From Nocardioides flavescens (GTDB lineage Bacteria; Actinomycetota; Actinomycetes; Propionibacteriales; Nocardioidaceae), in contig NZ_WUEK01000006.1 of the NCBI RefSeq assembly GCF_009823805.1, positions 1 through 64,000 on the forward strand: a stretch of 64,000 nucleotides of DNA. The letters run 5' to 3'. Shown one piece after another: positions 40,269 through 48,653 of the stretch; the stretch's first letter is position 1; the number at the start of each line of letters is the position of its first letter. A program made the position numbers and the translations under genes. A model generated the notes under the pieces. The model saw nothing but the letters and a program-made list of their open reading frames with translations. It had not been told where the DNA came from and ran no database searches.

Positions 40269-41614
40269 CTCCGCTCCCGCTTGCGCCGTCGTACGCCGCG
40301 CAGCGCGCGCCCGGCGTGCGGGCCGACGAGACGCGGGTTGGCGAGACGGCTCTCGAGGCGGTGGGCCTCGCGGCGGATGGGCTGGGCGAGGTACTCGCCG
40401 AGGAAGACCCCGGAGCTGAGCGCGATCGCGATGGCCGCGGCCGTCGCCATCGCCAGCAGGGCGAGGCTCGGGTCGCTGCCGAGCAGGGTGAGGCCGCGGT
40501 AGATGGTGAGTCCGGGCAGCAGCGGCGTGATGCAGGCGGCGATCACGACGAGGGCCGGCACCCGCACCCGCGCCGAGACGGGGTAGGCGAAGAGGCCGAG
40601 CAGCAGCGCCGCGACCGCGGTGGCCCAGGCGGTGGTGAAGCCGCGCTCGGCCGCGACGGCGTAGACGCCGACCGCGGCGCCGGACAGCACGGCGACCGGC
40701 AGCAGGGCCCGCACGGGGGAGTACGCCGAGAACGCGTAGGCCGCGGCCGCGATCGCCCCGCCCACGACGGTGGCCGGCAGGTCGGCGAGGGAGAAGTAGC
40801 CGGGGTTGACCGGGCCGAGCTGCACGCCGAGCAGGTCGGCGACCTGCAGACCGCCGCTGACCCCGGCGACCACGCCGGCGGTGGCCAGGAACGCCTCCAG
40901 CAGGCGCGCGCCGGCGGTGAGCGGGTAGCCGGTGAGCGCGTCCTGGATGGCGCCGAGGAAGTTGACCCCGGCCAGCATGACGATGATCCCGGTGGAGATG
41001 ACCTGGCTCGGCGAGACGTCGGCGGGGGTGGCGACCACCGCGACCGCGACGAGCGTCGCGAGCAGACCGCCCGCGACCTGCTGGTAGAACGCCGGGAGCC
41101 GGCGCCGGTTGAGGTGACGCTGGAGCTGGTCGACGGCGCCGGCGGTGAGGGCGGCGAGGACCACGACGAGTGCGTCGCCGCCCAGCACCATCGCGACCCC
41201 GGCGCCCATGCATCCGAGGGCGACGCTCACCGACCACCGGGGCCGGTCGTGGCCCGTCGAGATGATCCGGTTCAGCCGCGACGTCGCCTCGGCCTGGTCG
41301 ATCCGCTGGTCGACGAGGTCGCGGATCAGGTGGTCGACCAGGGTCAGGTCGCCGTAGTCGACCTCGCGGTAGCGCACCTGGCGCAGCAGGACGACCGGCA
41401 CCTCGTCGGGCGCGCCCTGCTGGGTCATGGTCAGCTCGGTGAAGGTGACGTCGGCGCTGGTGCCGCGCAGACCGCAGGCGTAGGCGACGTTGCCCATCGC
41501 GGCGCTGACGTCGCTGGCGCCCGCGCCGGAGGAGAGCAGCAGCTCGCCGATGCGCAGCGCGAGGTCCATCGCCGAGGTGACGGCGCGGACGTCGCGCGGC
41601 TCGGGGGAGGCCAT
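40262..41614 (-). CDS. ThrE-like threonine/serine exporter family protein
   Basis: A 450-aa membrane protein of the ThrE/YjjP-YjjB type. An N-terminal cytoplasmic domain of about 125 residues (ALRIGELLLSSGAGASDVSAAM, GLRGTSADVTFTELTMTQQ) precedes two blocks of five hydrophobic helices each, corresponding to the ThrE and ThrE_2 halves fused in one chain as in Corynebacterium ThrE. The exporter would release threonine, serine or small amino acids by proton antiport. The C-terminus is strongly basic (RRKRERSR) and its last codons lie in the hairpin at 40248-40268. It is upstream of the amino-acid importer and in the same orientation. Confidence 0.88.
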   Translation of the reverse strand: MASPEPRDVRAVTSAMDLALRIGELLLSSGAGASDVSAAMGNVAYACGLRGTSADVTFTELTMTQQGAPDEVPVVLLRQVRYREVDYGDLTLVDHLIRDLVDQRIDQAEATSRLNRIISTGHDRPRWSVSVALGCMGAGVAMVLGGDALVVVLAALTAGAVDQLQRHLNRRRLPAFYQQVAGGLLATLVAVAVVATPADVSPSQVISTGIIVMLAGVNFLGAIQDALTGYPLTAGARLLEAFLATAGVVAGVSGGLQVADLLGVQLGPVNPGYFSLADLPATVVGGAIAAAAYAFSAYSPVRALLPVAVLSGAAVGVYAVAAERGFTTAWATAVAALLLGLFAYPVSARVRVPALVVIAACITPLLPGLTIYRGLTLLGSDPSLALLAMATAAAIAIALSSGVFLGEYLAQPIRREAHRLESRLANPRLVGPHAGRALRGVRRRKRERSR

Positions 41615-41639
41615 GGGGCCAGCCTGACGGGTGAGGGTG

Positions 41640-42254
41640 TCATTCGGGGAGGCGGGGCGAGGTGGGCGGCTCGTCGGCCAGGGAGCGGAACAGTGCGCGG
41701 GCGCGGGTGACCACGGCCTCGGCGTCGAGCACGATCGTGGCGTCGTTCTCGGGGTCGGCGGCGAGCTCGAGCACGAGGGTCGTGAGCCCGGCCGTCGCGA
41801 TGCAGTAGGGGTCGGTGCCGGGCCGTCCCAGCCGGGCGCCGATCGCCTCGGCCAGCTCGCGCCGCACGTGCACGAACATCTCGTTGAGCCGCACCTGGAG
41901 CGCGTCGGAGGAGGCGACGGCGGCGTCGATCTTGGCCAGCCGCTGCTGGTCGGCCCGCGGTGCCTCGATCAGGCTGATGACGGCGTGACCGAGCGCGACG
42001 TCGAGGGGCTCCTCCTCGGGCCGTGCCAGCAGCGCCGCGGAGAGGTGGCCCTGCAGCGCGAGCGGCTCGATGACCAGCTGGTCCTTGGACGGGAAGTAGC
42101 GGTAGAGCGTCGAGGTGCCGATCCCGGCGTGCTCGGCGACGTGCTCCATCGTCGTGGCGTCGTAGCCGCGGTCGACGAACAGCTCCAGCGCCGCGTCGAG
42201 GATCAGCTCCCGGGTGCGCGCGGCGTTGACCTCCCTCAGCCCCACGACAGCCAC
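41640..42254 (-). CDS. TetR-family transcriptional regulator
   Basis: A 204-aa TetR-type repressor. The N-terminal HTH is RELILDAALELFVDRGYDATTMEHVAEHAGIGTSTLYRYFPSKDQLV (about residues 14-62); the remaining helices form a ligand-binding domain without recognisable specificity (LVLELAADPENDATIVLDAEAVVTRARALF). GTG at 42254 is the first plausible start. It is divergent from the MMPL transporter gene with 130 bp between, so it most probably represses that transporter and itself in response to a transported lipophilic compound. Confidence 0.9.
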   Translation of the reverse strand: MAVVGLREVNAARTRELILDAALELFVDRGYDATTMEHVAEHAGIGTSTLYRYFPSKDQLVIEPLALQGHLSAALLARPEEEPLDVALGHAVISLIEAPRADQQRLAKIDAAVASSDALQVRLNEMFVHVRRELAEAIGARLGRPGTDPYCIATAGLTTLVLELAADPENDATIVLDAEAVVTRARALFRSLADEPPTSPRLPE

Positions 42255-42273
42255 CTCATGTGAGCACCCTAAC

Positions 42274-42301
42274 AGTCACTCCCGACGTGGTAGTCACTTC
42301 C
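42274..42301. promoter_or_regulatory. Candidate TetR operator region (direct repeats)
   Basis: AGTCACTCCC (42274-42283) and AGTCACTTCC (42292-42301) are direct repeats 18 bp apart in the divergent region between the TetR and MMPL genes. TetR proteins more often bind inverted repeats, and only the weak GTGG/CCAC pair is inverted here, so the assignment is tentative. Confidence 0.3.
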
Positions 42302-42384
42302 ACTTCGGGGTACCCTTCCACCAGCAGTGCCCATCAGTGCGCGTCCGCACGCGCTCGACGAGACTCGACGAAAGAGGTCACGAC

Positions 42385-44655
42385 ATGGCGTGGCACCTGT
42401 TCCGCCTCGGCCGCTGGTCGTTCCACCACCGACGGCTCGTCGCCGGCTTCTGGCTGGTCGTGCTCGTCGCCCTCGGCGCCGGCGCGGCCACGCTGTCGGG
42501 TCAGACCTCCGACGAGTTCAAGCTGTCGGGCATCGAGTCGACCCAGGCCTTCGACCTGATCGAGCAGCGGGTGCCCTCGGCGGCGCCCGACGGCGCGACC
42601 GCGCGCATCGTCTTCGAGGCGCCGGAGGGCTCGACGCTCTCCGACCCGGCGCAGCAGCAGGCGGTGCAGGCGGCGCTCGCCGAGCTCGACTCGCCCGACG
42701 TCGCCTCGGTGGTCGACCCTTACACCGGCGGCACGATCTCGCAGAACGGCCGCGTGGGCTACGCGACGGTCAGCTACACCGAGCCGTCGGTCGAGCTCAG
42801 CTCCGCCGACACCACCGCGCTCGAGGACGCCAAGCAGTCGGCCGAGGACGCCGGCCTCGGGGTCGCGATCGGCGGCGACGCGCTCCAGGGCGCCTTCCAC
42901 CCGCCGCTGGCCGAACTCATCGGGATCGCAGTCGCGCTCGTCGTGCTCACGCTGACCTTCGGCTCGCTCGTGGCCGCCGGCATGCCGCTGCTCACCGCGA
43001 TCCTCGGCGTCGGCGCAGGGATGCTCGGCATCACCCTGCTGACCGGCTTCGTCCAGCTCAACTCGACCACGCCGGCGCTCGGCGCGATGCTCGGTCTCGC
43101 GGTCGGCATCGACTACGCGCTGTTCATCATGTCCCGCTACCAGGCCGAGGTCCGGGCGGGCCGCCCGCAGGACGAGGCAGCCGGTGTCGCCGTCGGCACG
43201 GCCGGCTCGGCCGTCGTCTTCGCCGGGCTGACCGTCGTGATCGCCCTGGCCGGGCTGTCGATCTGCGGCATCGGGTTCCTGACCCAGATGGGCGTCGCCG
43301 GCGCCGCCATGGTCGCGGTCGCCGTGGTCATCGCGCTCACCCTCCTGCCCGCGGTCCTCGGCTTCGCCGGTCGCCGTGCGCTCGGCGGCGGTCGCCTGTC
43401 GTTGCAGAAGCCGAGGACGAGCGACGGCGAGGAGGCCCGCCACGCGCGCACCCCCACCGCCGGTCGCCGCTGGGCCGACCTGGTCACCCGCTTCCGCTGG
43501 CCCGTGGTCGTCGCCGGCGTCGCGCTCGCCGCGGTCGCCTCGATCCCGGTCGCCTCGATGCAGCTCGCACTGCCCGACGACTCCACCAAGCCGGCCGGCA
43601 GCGACGCCCGGGTCGCCTTCGACCTGATCTCGGAGAACTTCGGCCCCGGCGCCAACGGTCCCCTGGTGGTCGTGGTCGACACGGCGGAGGCCGCCGACCC
43701 GACGACCGCCGTGCAGGCCGCGCTCGGGGAGCTCACCGAGCTGCAGGGTCGGCCCGACAGCGACATCGCCGCCGTCGTGCCGCCCCAGGCCCCGACCGGC
43801 GACGCGGCGGCCGCGGCCGCTGCGCTGCCCGACCCGCAGCTCGCGACGATCACGGTCATCCCCGCCAGCGGCCCGTCCGACGAGGCGACCAAGGACCTCG
43901 TCGACACCCTGCGCTCGACGTTCTCCTCGCTGCCCGACGAGACCGGCGCCCGCGCGCTGGTGACGGGTCAGACCGCGGTCGGCGTCGACATCTCCCAGGA
44001 GCTGAGCGACGTCTTCCCGCTCTACCTCGTGATCGTGGTCGGGCTGGCCTTCGTGCTGCTGATCGTCGTGTTCCGCTCGCTGCTCGTGCCGCTCAAGGCC
44101 GCGCTGGGCTTCCTGCTGTCGGTCGGCATCTCGCTCGGCGCCACGGTGGCGGTCTTCCAGTGGGGCTGGCTCAACGGCCTGCTCGGCCTCGACACCACCT
44201 CACCGGTGCTGTTCATCCTGCCGATCCTGCTCACGGGCATCCTCTTCGGCCTGGCGATGGACTACGAGGTCTTCCTCGTGACCCGGATGCGTGAGGCCTA
44301 CGTGCACGGCTCGCCCGCCCGCCAGGCCGTGGTGCTCGGCTTCGAGCACAGCGCCCGGGTCGTCGTCGCGGCTGCGGTCATCATGGTCGGCGTCTTCGCC
44401 GGGTTCGCGTTCACCGACGACGTCATCCTCAAGACGATCGGCTTCGCGCTCGCCGTCGGTGTGCTCGCCGACGCCTTCCTGGTGCGGATGACGATCGTCC
44501 CCGCCGTGATGGCGATCGTGGGCGAGAAGATGTGGTGGCTGCCGGGCTGGTTCGACCGCGCCCTGCCGTCGGTCGACGTGGAGGGTGAGACCCTCCTGCG
44601 CCGGCTCGGCGAAAGCGACCCGGAGCGCGAGCGCGAGCCCGTCACGGCGGGCTGA
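42385..44655 (+). CDS. MMPL-family transporter (RND superfamily)
   Basis: A 756-aa RND-type transporter with the MMPL architecture: an N-terminal helix (HRRLVAGFWLVVLVALGAGAATL), a first extracytoplasmic loop (about 45-180), five helices with the GIDYALFIMSRYQAEVRAG motif near residue 245, a second loop (about 420-545), and a second five-helix block with AMDYEVFLVTRMREAYVHG near residue 625. These DY pairs are the proton-relay Asp-Tyr signature of MMPL proteins. Such pumps export lipids, siderophores or drugs driven by the proton gradient. GAGGT lies 8 bp upstream of ATG 42385. The cytoplasmic linker (GRLSLQKPRTSDGEEARHA) is short. Divergent from the TetR gene. Confidence 0.94.
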   Translation: MAWHLFRLGRWSFHHRRLVAGFWLVVLVALGAGAATLSGQTSDEFKLSGIESTQAFDLIEQRVPSAAPDGATARIVFEAPEGSTLSDPAQQQAVQAALAELDSPDVASVVDPYTGGTISQNGRVGYATVSYTEPSVELSSADTTALEDAKQSAEDAGLGVAIGGDALQGAFHPPLAELIGIAVALVVLTLTFGSLVAAGMPLLTAILGVGAGMLGITLLTGFVQLNSTTPALGAMLGLAVGIDYALFIMSRYQAEVRAGRPQDEAAGVAVGTAGSAVVFAGLTVVIALAGLSICGIGFLTQMGVAGAAMVAVAVVIALTLLPAVLGFAGRRALGGGRLSLQKPRTSDGEEARHARTPTAGRRWADLVTRFRWPVVVAGVALAAVASIPVASMQLALPDDSTKPAGSDARVAFDLISENFGPGANGPLVVVVDTAEAADPTTAVQAALGELTELQGRPDSDIAAVVPPQAPTGDAAAAAAALPDPQLATITVIPASGPSDEATKDLVDTLRSTFSSLPDETGARALVTGQTAVGVDISQELSDVFPLYLVIVVGLAFVLLIVVFRSLLVPLKAALGFLLSVGISLGATVAVFQWGWLNGLLGLDTTSPVLFILPILLTGILFGLAMDYEVFLVTRMREAYVHGSPARQAVVLGFEHSARVVVAAAVIMVGVFAGFAFTDDVILKTIGFALAVGVLADAFLVRMTIVPAVMAIVGEKMWWLPGWFDRALPSVDVEGETLLRRLGESDPEREREPVTAG

Positions 44656-44738
44656 GCCGGTGACGTAGGCGACGACCCCTGCGAACGCAGCCACCCCCCA
44701 CCGGAGCTGCGGCGTCGTAGCGGGGGCCGTCGCCGTCC

Positions 44739-44788
44739 CCGGGTTCGAACCCGGTTGACACGCGATCCTAGGACGCTCGGCGTGTCAA
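44739..44788. repeat. Two adjacent palindromes after the MMPL gene
   Basis: CCGGGTTCGAACCCGG (44739-44754) is a perfect 16-bp palindrome. It is followed directly by TTGACACGC (44755-44763) paired with GCGTGTCAA (44780-44788) over a 16-nt loop. They lie between converging genes and may end transcription from both sides, though no T-tract follows. The first resembles a tRNA T-arm but no tRNA can be folded around it. Confidence 0.7.
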
Positions 44789-44825
44789 GGCCACACCGTC
44801 ACTCCAACCTGTGTACGACGTAAGC

Positions 44826-45081
44826 GCCGACCCGGCTCTTCGTGCACGTCCGGGAGCGCCGACCCGTCGCGAAGTGCTGCCGGATGTACGCCGACCCGTC
44901 GCGAAGTGCTGCCGGATGTACGCCGACCCGGCGCAAAGTGCTGCTGGATTCACGCCGACCCGTCGCAAAGTGCTGCTGGATTCACGCCGACCCGGCGCAA
45001 AGTGCTGCTGGATTCGCGCCGACCCGTCGCTTCGTGCACGCGCCCGGACACCGACCCGTCGCCTCGTGCACGCCATCAGGG
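44826..45081. repeat. Tandem array of eight 32-bp units
   Basis: The motif (G/A)CCGACCC recurs at 44826, 44858, 44890, 44922, 44954, 44986, 45018 and 45050, always exactly 32 bp apart. Units 2-6 continue G(T/G)CGC(G/A)AAGTGCTGC(C/T)GGAT; units 2 and 3 are identical. Units 1, 7 and 8 instead carry CTCTTCGTGCACG, CGCTTCGTGCACG or CGCCTCGTGCACG. The last unit runs into the 3' end of the methyltransferase gene (stop at 45076). The period is not a multiple of 3 and no spacers are present. With the palindromes at 44739-44788 it fills the 420-bp gap; nothing else is visible there. Confidence 0.95.
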
Positions 45082-45864
45082 TCGACGACGAGCCACCACG
45101 ACGGTGCCGTCCACCTCGTCGTCGGTCACGACCTCGGCCACGAGCCCGGCCGCACGGGCGGCGTCGACGGTGAGCGCGGCCTGGCGCCGGCCGGTCTCGA
45201 CGACGACCCGGCCGCCGGGAGCGAGCCAGGTCGGGGCCTGCACCAGCAGCCGGCGCTGCACCTCGACGCCGTCGCCGCCTCCGTCGAGGGCGACCCGGTG
45301 CTCGTGGTCGCGGGCCTCGCGGGGCATCAGCGCGACCTCCTCGCTCGGGACGTACGGCGTGTTGGCGGCCAGCAGCGCGACCCGGCCGCGCAGGTGCGCG
45401 GGGAGCGGGTCGAGCAGGTCGCCCTCCCAGACGTGCGCGGCGGGCAGGTTGGAGCGCGCCACGGAGACGGCGGCCGGGTCGACGTCGACGGCGTGGAGGG
45501 CGAGTCCGGGCACCGTCGCGCCGAGGGCGGCGGCGACCGCCCCGGTGCCGCAGCCGACGTCGACCACGACGTCGCCGGCCGCGAGCCCGGCGGCGCCGGT
45601 GCGCACCAGCAGCTCGGTGCGCCGACGCGGCACGAACACCCCCGGCGCGACCGCCAGCCGCAGCCCGCAGAACTCCGCCCACCCGAGCACGAGCTCGAGC
45701 GGCTCCCCGTCCACCCGGCGTACGACGGCCCGCTCGAGCGCAGCGGGGCCGGGGGCCTCCGCGACCAGGAGCGCGGCCTCCTCCTCGGCGAACACGCACC
45801 CCGCCGCGCGCAGCCGCGCGACGAGCGCGGCGAGGTCAGCCGACGAGAGCTCCACGCTCCGCAT
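45076..45864 (-). CDS. PrmC/HemK-related glutamine N5-methyltransferase-like protein
   Basis: A 262-aa class I SAM methyltransferase with SAM-binding VVDVGCGTGAVAAALG near residue 101 and PrmC-like upstream elements (PLELVLGWAEFCGLRLAVAPGVFVPRRRTELLV). The catalytic NPPY of PrmC is NTPY here (residues 168-171, ANTPYVPS), as in the PrmC-related family annotated as putative protein N5-glutamine methyltransferase. Substrate specificity for release factors is therefore doubtful. ATG at 45864 lies inside the end of the GtrA gene (29-bp overlap); an upstream GTG at 45876 is possible. The stop abuts the 32-bp tandem array. Confidence 0.85.
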   Translation of the reverse strand: MRSVELSSADLAALVARLRAAGCVFAEEEAALLVAEAPGPAALERAVVRRVDGEPLELVLGWAEFCGLRLAVAPGVFVPRRRTELLVRTGAAGLAAGDVVVDVGCGTGAVAAALGATVPGLALHAVDVDPAAVSVARSNLPAAHVWEGDLLDPLPAHLRGRVALLAANTPYVPSEEVALMPREARDHEHRVALDGGGDGVEVQRRLLVQAPTWLAPGGRVVVETGRRQAALTVDAARAAGLVAEVVTDDEVDGTVVVARRRP

Positions 45865-46261
45865 CCTCGCCGCCACGCGCCCGTGCGGCGAACACGAACC
45901 ACCGCATCGCGGCGTACATGAACGCGCCCTCGCACGCCCCGGCGGCGAGCCGGGCGAGCTGGTACTGCACGCCGAGCGCGGCCAGCCCGGTGGTCACGCC
46001 GAGCAGCACGACGCCGAAGTTGACCGCGACGACGCCGACGTAGCGGACCGTCTCGGGGCCGACCGGGGCGTGCGAGCGGAAGTTGAACCGCTTGTTGAGC
46101 ACGAAGGCGAGGCTGAACGCGACGGCGTAGCCGATCGTCACCGACAGGGTCAGCGGCACGTCGAGGCGGCCGTGGAGCAGCGAGACCAGCGCGAGGTCGA
46201 GCGCGAAGGTGCCGGAGTTGATGACCGCGAACCCGATGAGCGTGGGTGGCAGCCGCAGCAC
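45836..46261 (-). CDS. GtrA-family membrane protein
   Basis: A 141-aa protein with four hydrophobic helices (FAVINSGTFALDLALVSLL, IGYAVAFSLAFVLNKRFNF, VGVVAVNFGVVLLGVTTGLAAL, LAAGACEGAFMYAAMRWFVF). The NKRFNF segment after helix 2 is the GtrA signature. GtrA proteins are thought to flip undecaprenyl-phosphate sugars in cell-surface glycosylation. The GTG start at 46261 is 10 bp downstream of the preceding gene's stop, so the four minus-strand genes from 47410 to 45076 form one unit. Confidence 0.85.
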   Translation of the reverse strand: MLRLPPTLIGFAVINSGTFALDLALVSLLHGRLDVPLTLSVTIGYAVAFSLAFVLNKRFNFRSHAPVGPETVRYVGVVAVNFGVVLLGVTTGLAALGVQYQLARLAAGACEGAFMYAAMRWFVFAARARGGEDAERGALVG

Positions 46262-46271
46262 ACCACCGAAG

Positions 46272-47057
46272 CTAGGGCGCCGCGGTGAACTCCCGACGAC
46301 CCTCGGGCGACGCCGCGGGGGAGACCGCGAGGCGGCCGGTGCGCTGCGCCCAGACCTCGAAGACCACGGTCGCGAACGGCGGGATCGAGCACCCCAGCGC
46401 CACGACCGTGACGGGCAGCGACCAGCGCTGCAGGCGCGCGGTCACCAGCGTGAGGGCGACGTAGGCAATGAAGACGGCGCCGTGGATGGGCCCGAAGACC
46501 TGGACGCCGACCTCGCCGGACTCGGTGACGTACTTGAAGAACATGCCGATGAGCAGGCCCAACCAGCTCACGGCCTCGAGCAGGGCGACGACGCGGAAGG
46601 CGGTCACGATGCGGCGGTGCACGGTGACCATGGTGCCGGGGCCGTGGTCGCGGCCCGGCGCCTGGCGGTGCAGCCAGAGCAGTCCTGTGACCGGGAGCAC
46701 GAGCGGGACGAAGACGTAGCCGATGCCGAAGTCGGACCACACCGACGGCTCGGGGAACCAGTCGCGCCGCACCAGGCTCAGCACGCCCACCACGACGACG
46801 CCGCCGAGCTCGACCCACAGCATCCAGCGGGCGAAGCCGGTGCGCCCGACCGACGCCCGGCGGATCGCGACCCAGCCGAGGGCGTAGGTCACCGCGGCGA
46901 CGACGGACAGGCCGTAGGCGACCGGCGCGCGGCCGGGGTCGATCGCGAGCTGCACGCCGGAGCGGGCGCCGGCGGCGACGGTGAAGAGTGCGTAGACGAG
47001 CAGCAGCACCTGGTGGGGGCCGGAGCGGGTCCCGGGTGCCGCCTGGGGTGTGCTCAC
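46272..47057 (-). CDS. DUF3817-domain integral membrane protein
   Basis: A 261-aa membrane protein with seven or so hydrophobic helices. The C-terminal part (FRVVALLEAVSWLGLLIGMFFKYV ... GPIHGAVFIAYVALTL) is a DUF3817 domain, known from small actinobacterial membrane proteins of unknown function. The N-terminal part (LLLVYALFTVAAGARSGVQLAID ... AVTYALGWVAIRR) is an additional four-helix segment. GTG at 47057 overlaps the stop of the upstream small membrane protein by 4 bp. Function unknown. Confidence 0.8.
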   Translation of the reverse strand: MSTPQAAPGTRSGPHQVLLLVYALFTVAAGARSGVQLAIDPGRAPVAYGLSVVAAVTYALGWVAIRRASVGRTGFARWMLWVELGGVVVVGVLSLVRRDWFPEPSVWSDFGIGYVFVPLVLPVTGLLWLHRQAPGRDHGPGTMVTVHRRIVTAFRVVALLEAVSWLGLLIGMFFKYVTESGEVGVQVFGPIHGAVFIAYVALTLVTARLQRWSLPVTVVALGCSIPPFATVVFEVWAQRTGRLAVSPAASPEGRREFTAAP

Positions 47058-47410
47058 AGCGTCCCGACGATCCGCCAGCTCAGCACCGCGACGGCGACCG
47101 CCGCGACGCCGATCACGCCGAGCGACCACGGACCCTCGTCGTCGCGCACCGACTGCAGCGCGAGCGGTACGACGCACGGAGTCGCCAGCAGGTAGCCGAT
47201 GTGAGTGGCCATCGAGTCCGGCTGCACGGAGCCGAGGCTCAGCAGTCCCAGCACGCTGCGCAGCCCGACGAGGAACTCCAGCATCCACGCCAGTGACGCG
47301 AGCCACGGCGGGCGCGCGCGCCAGCGGTACGCCGCGTAGCCGGCGACGAGCGCCACGAGCACGGCGTACCCGGTCGCGAACCAGCTGACCTGGTCGAGCA
47401 CGGCCTCCAC
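47054..47410 (-). CDS. Small four-helix membrane protein
   Basis: A 118-aa hydrophobic protein of unknown function with four predicted helices (YAVLVALVAGYAAYRW, WLASLAWMLEFLVGLRSVL, HIGYLLATPCVVPLAL, LGVIGVAAVAVAVLSW). No recognised domain. GTG at 47410 is preferred; GTG 47443 is possible but would almost touch the divergent MBL gene. It is translationally coupled to the DUF3817 gene, suggesting the two membrane proteins work together. Confidence 0.7.
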   Translation of the reverse strand: MEAVLDQVSWFATGYAVLVALVAGYAAYRWRARPPWLASLAWMLEFLVGLRSVLGLLSLGSVQPDSMATHIGYLLATPCVVPLALQSVRDDEGPWSLGVIGVAAVAVAVLSWRIVGTL

Positions 47411-47445
47411 GCGACCATCATCCCAAGGCGCCCTACTGTGCACGG

Positions 47446-48510
47446 GTGAGCACCCCCACGGCGTACGCCGTCTCCCCGGACTCCGGCGAGCACTGGACCA
47501 CCGAGGGGGCCTGGCCGGTCGCGCCGGGCGTGCACCGGATCCCGCTGCCGCTGCCGATGGACGGGCTCAAGGCGGTCAACGTCTACGCGATCGAGACCGA
47601 CGACGGCCTGGTGCTCGTCGACGGCGGCTGGGCGATCCCGCAGGCGCGCGAGGTGCTGGAGCGGTCGCTGCGGCTGATCGGCGCGAGGTTCGGCGACATC
47701 CGGCGCTTCCTGGTCACCCACGTGCACCGCGACCACTACTCGCTCTCGGTCGTCCTCGGCCGCGAGGTCGGCGCCGACGTGTCGCTCGGCGCGGGCGAGC
47801 GCCCGGCGATCGAGGTGATGAGCGACCCGGAGGCGTTCGCGACGAGCCCGTTCGCCGGGGCGCTGCGGGCGGCGGGCGCGCCCGACCTCGCCGAGCAGTG
47901 GGAGCGTCACCGCGACACCCCGGACACCTCCTGGTGGGTCGCGCCCGACACCTGGCTCGAGGGCGACCAGGCGATCGCGGTCGGCGCCCGCACCCTCGAC
48001 GCGGTCGAGACCCCGGGCCACACGCCGGGCCACGTGGTCTTCGCCGACCGCGCCGGCGGGCTGCTCTTCGCCGGCGACCACGTGCTGCCGACCATCACCC
48101 CCTCGATCGGCTTCACCGTGCCGCTGCCGGTCGACCCGCTCGGCGACTTCATGGCCTCGCTCACCAAGGTGCGCGCCCTGCCCGACCTGCGGCTGCTGCC
48201 CGCCCACGGTCCCGTCGCCGACTCCGTCCACGCCCGCGTCGACGAGCTGCTCGCCTTCCACGAGACCCGCCTCGACGCCTCGCTGGCCGCCCTCGCCTCC
48301 GGCCCGCGCACCTGCGCCGAGGTCGCCGGCGACCTCGGCTGGACCCGCCACCAGCACCCGTTCTCCGAACTCGACGTCTTCAGCCGCGGCCTCGCCGCCA
48401 TGGAGACCCGGGCCCACCTCGAGCTCCTCGTCGCCCGCGGCGCCGCCCGGCGTACGACGCGCCCCGACGGGGTGCTGGAGTTCGAGCCAGTTTCACCGGG
48501 TACCCGGTGA
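47446..48510 (+). CDS. MBL-fold metallo-hydrolase
   Basis: A 354-aa metallo-beta-lactamase-fold hydrolase. The zinc motif is HVHRDH (residues 92-97), with further ligands in VETPGHTPGHVVF, LLFAGDH and LLPAHG, followed by a C-terminal winged-helix-like domain (ASGPRTCAEVAGDLGW) as in glyoxalase II- or LACTB2-like proteins. The substrate is probably a thioester or lactone. The last residues (EPVSPGTR) and the TGA stop (48508-48510) come from a 26-bp palindrome, so the original C-terminus may have been replaced. It is divergent from the small membrane protein gene. Confidence 0.9.
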   Translation: MSTPTAYAVSPDSGEHWTTEGAWPVAPGVHRIPLPLPMDGLKAVNVYAIETDDGLVLVDGGWAIPQAREVLERSLRLIGARFGDIRRFLVTHVHRDHYSLSVVLGREVGADVSLGAGERPAIEVMSDPEAFATSPFAGALRAAGAPDLAEQWERHRDTPDTSWWVAPDTWLEGDQAIAVGARTLDAVETPGHTPGHVVFADRAGGLLFAGDHVLPTITPSIGFTVPLPVDPLGDFMASLTKVRALPDLRLLPAHGPVADSVHARVDELLAFHETRLDASLAALASGPRTCAEVAGDLGWTRHQHPFSELDVFSRGLAAMETRAHLELLVARGAARRTTRPDGVLEFEPVSPGTR

Positions 48511-48630
48511 AACTCACGCTTCCTGGCTGAAACTTCGTGCGGGAAGCGTGAGTTCCGTGAGGTCAGTGCGTCAGGAGACACCAGTTTCACCGGGTACCCG
48601 GTGAAACTCACGCTTCCCGCACGAAACTGG
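48489..48630. repeat. Nested palindromic element with two copies of a 26-bp palindrome
   Basis: AGTTTCACCGGGT and its complement ACCCGGTGAAACT form a perfect 26-bp palindrome at 48489-48514 and again at 48583-48608. Between them AACTCACGCTTCC (48511-48523) pairs with GGAAGCGTGAGTT (48542-48554), and 48605-48630 is again complementary to 48530-48554. The element lies between the converging MBL and acyl-CoA dehydrogenase genes, could form several alternative hairpins and probably acts as a bidirectional terminator or REP-like unit. Confidence 0.9.
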
Positions 48631-48653
48631 CAACCCGACCCGTGGCGGAGACG

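Noticed and set aside
44739..44788. tRNA-like T-arm (GGTTCGAACC)
   Set aside because: No matching acceptor, D or anticodon arms can be folded on either strand, and the T stem has a mismatch when the standard 7-nt loop is imposed. It is better described as a palindrome.
44826..45081. Tandem 32-bp units as a CRISPR array
   Set aside because: Units are directly contiguous with no unique spacers and there are no cas genes.
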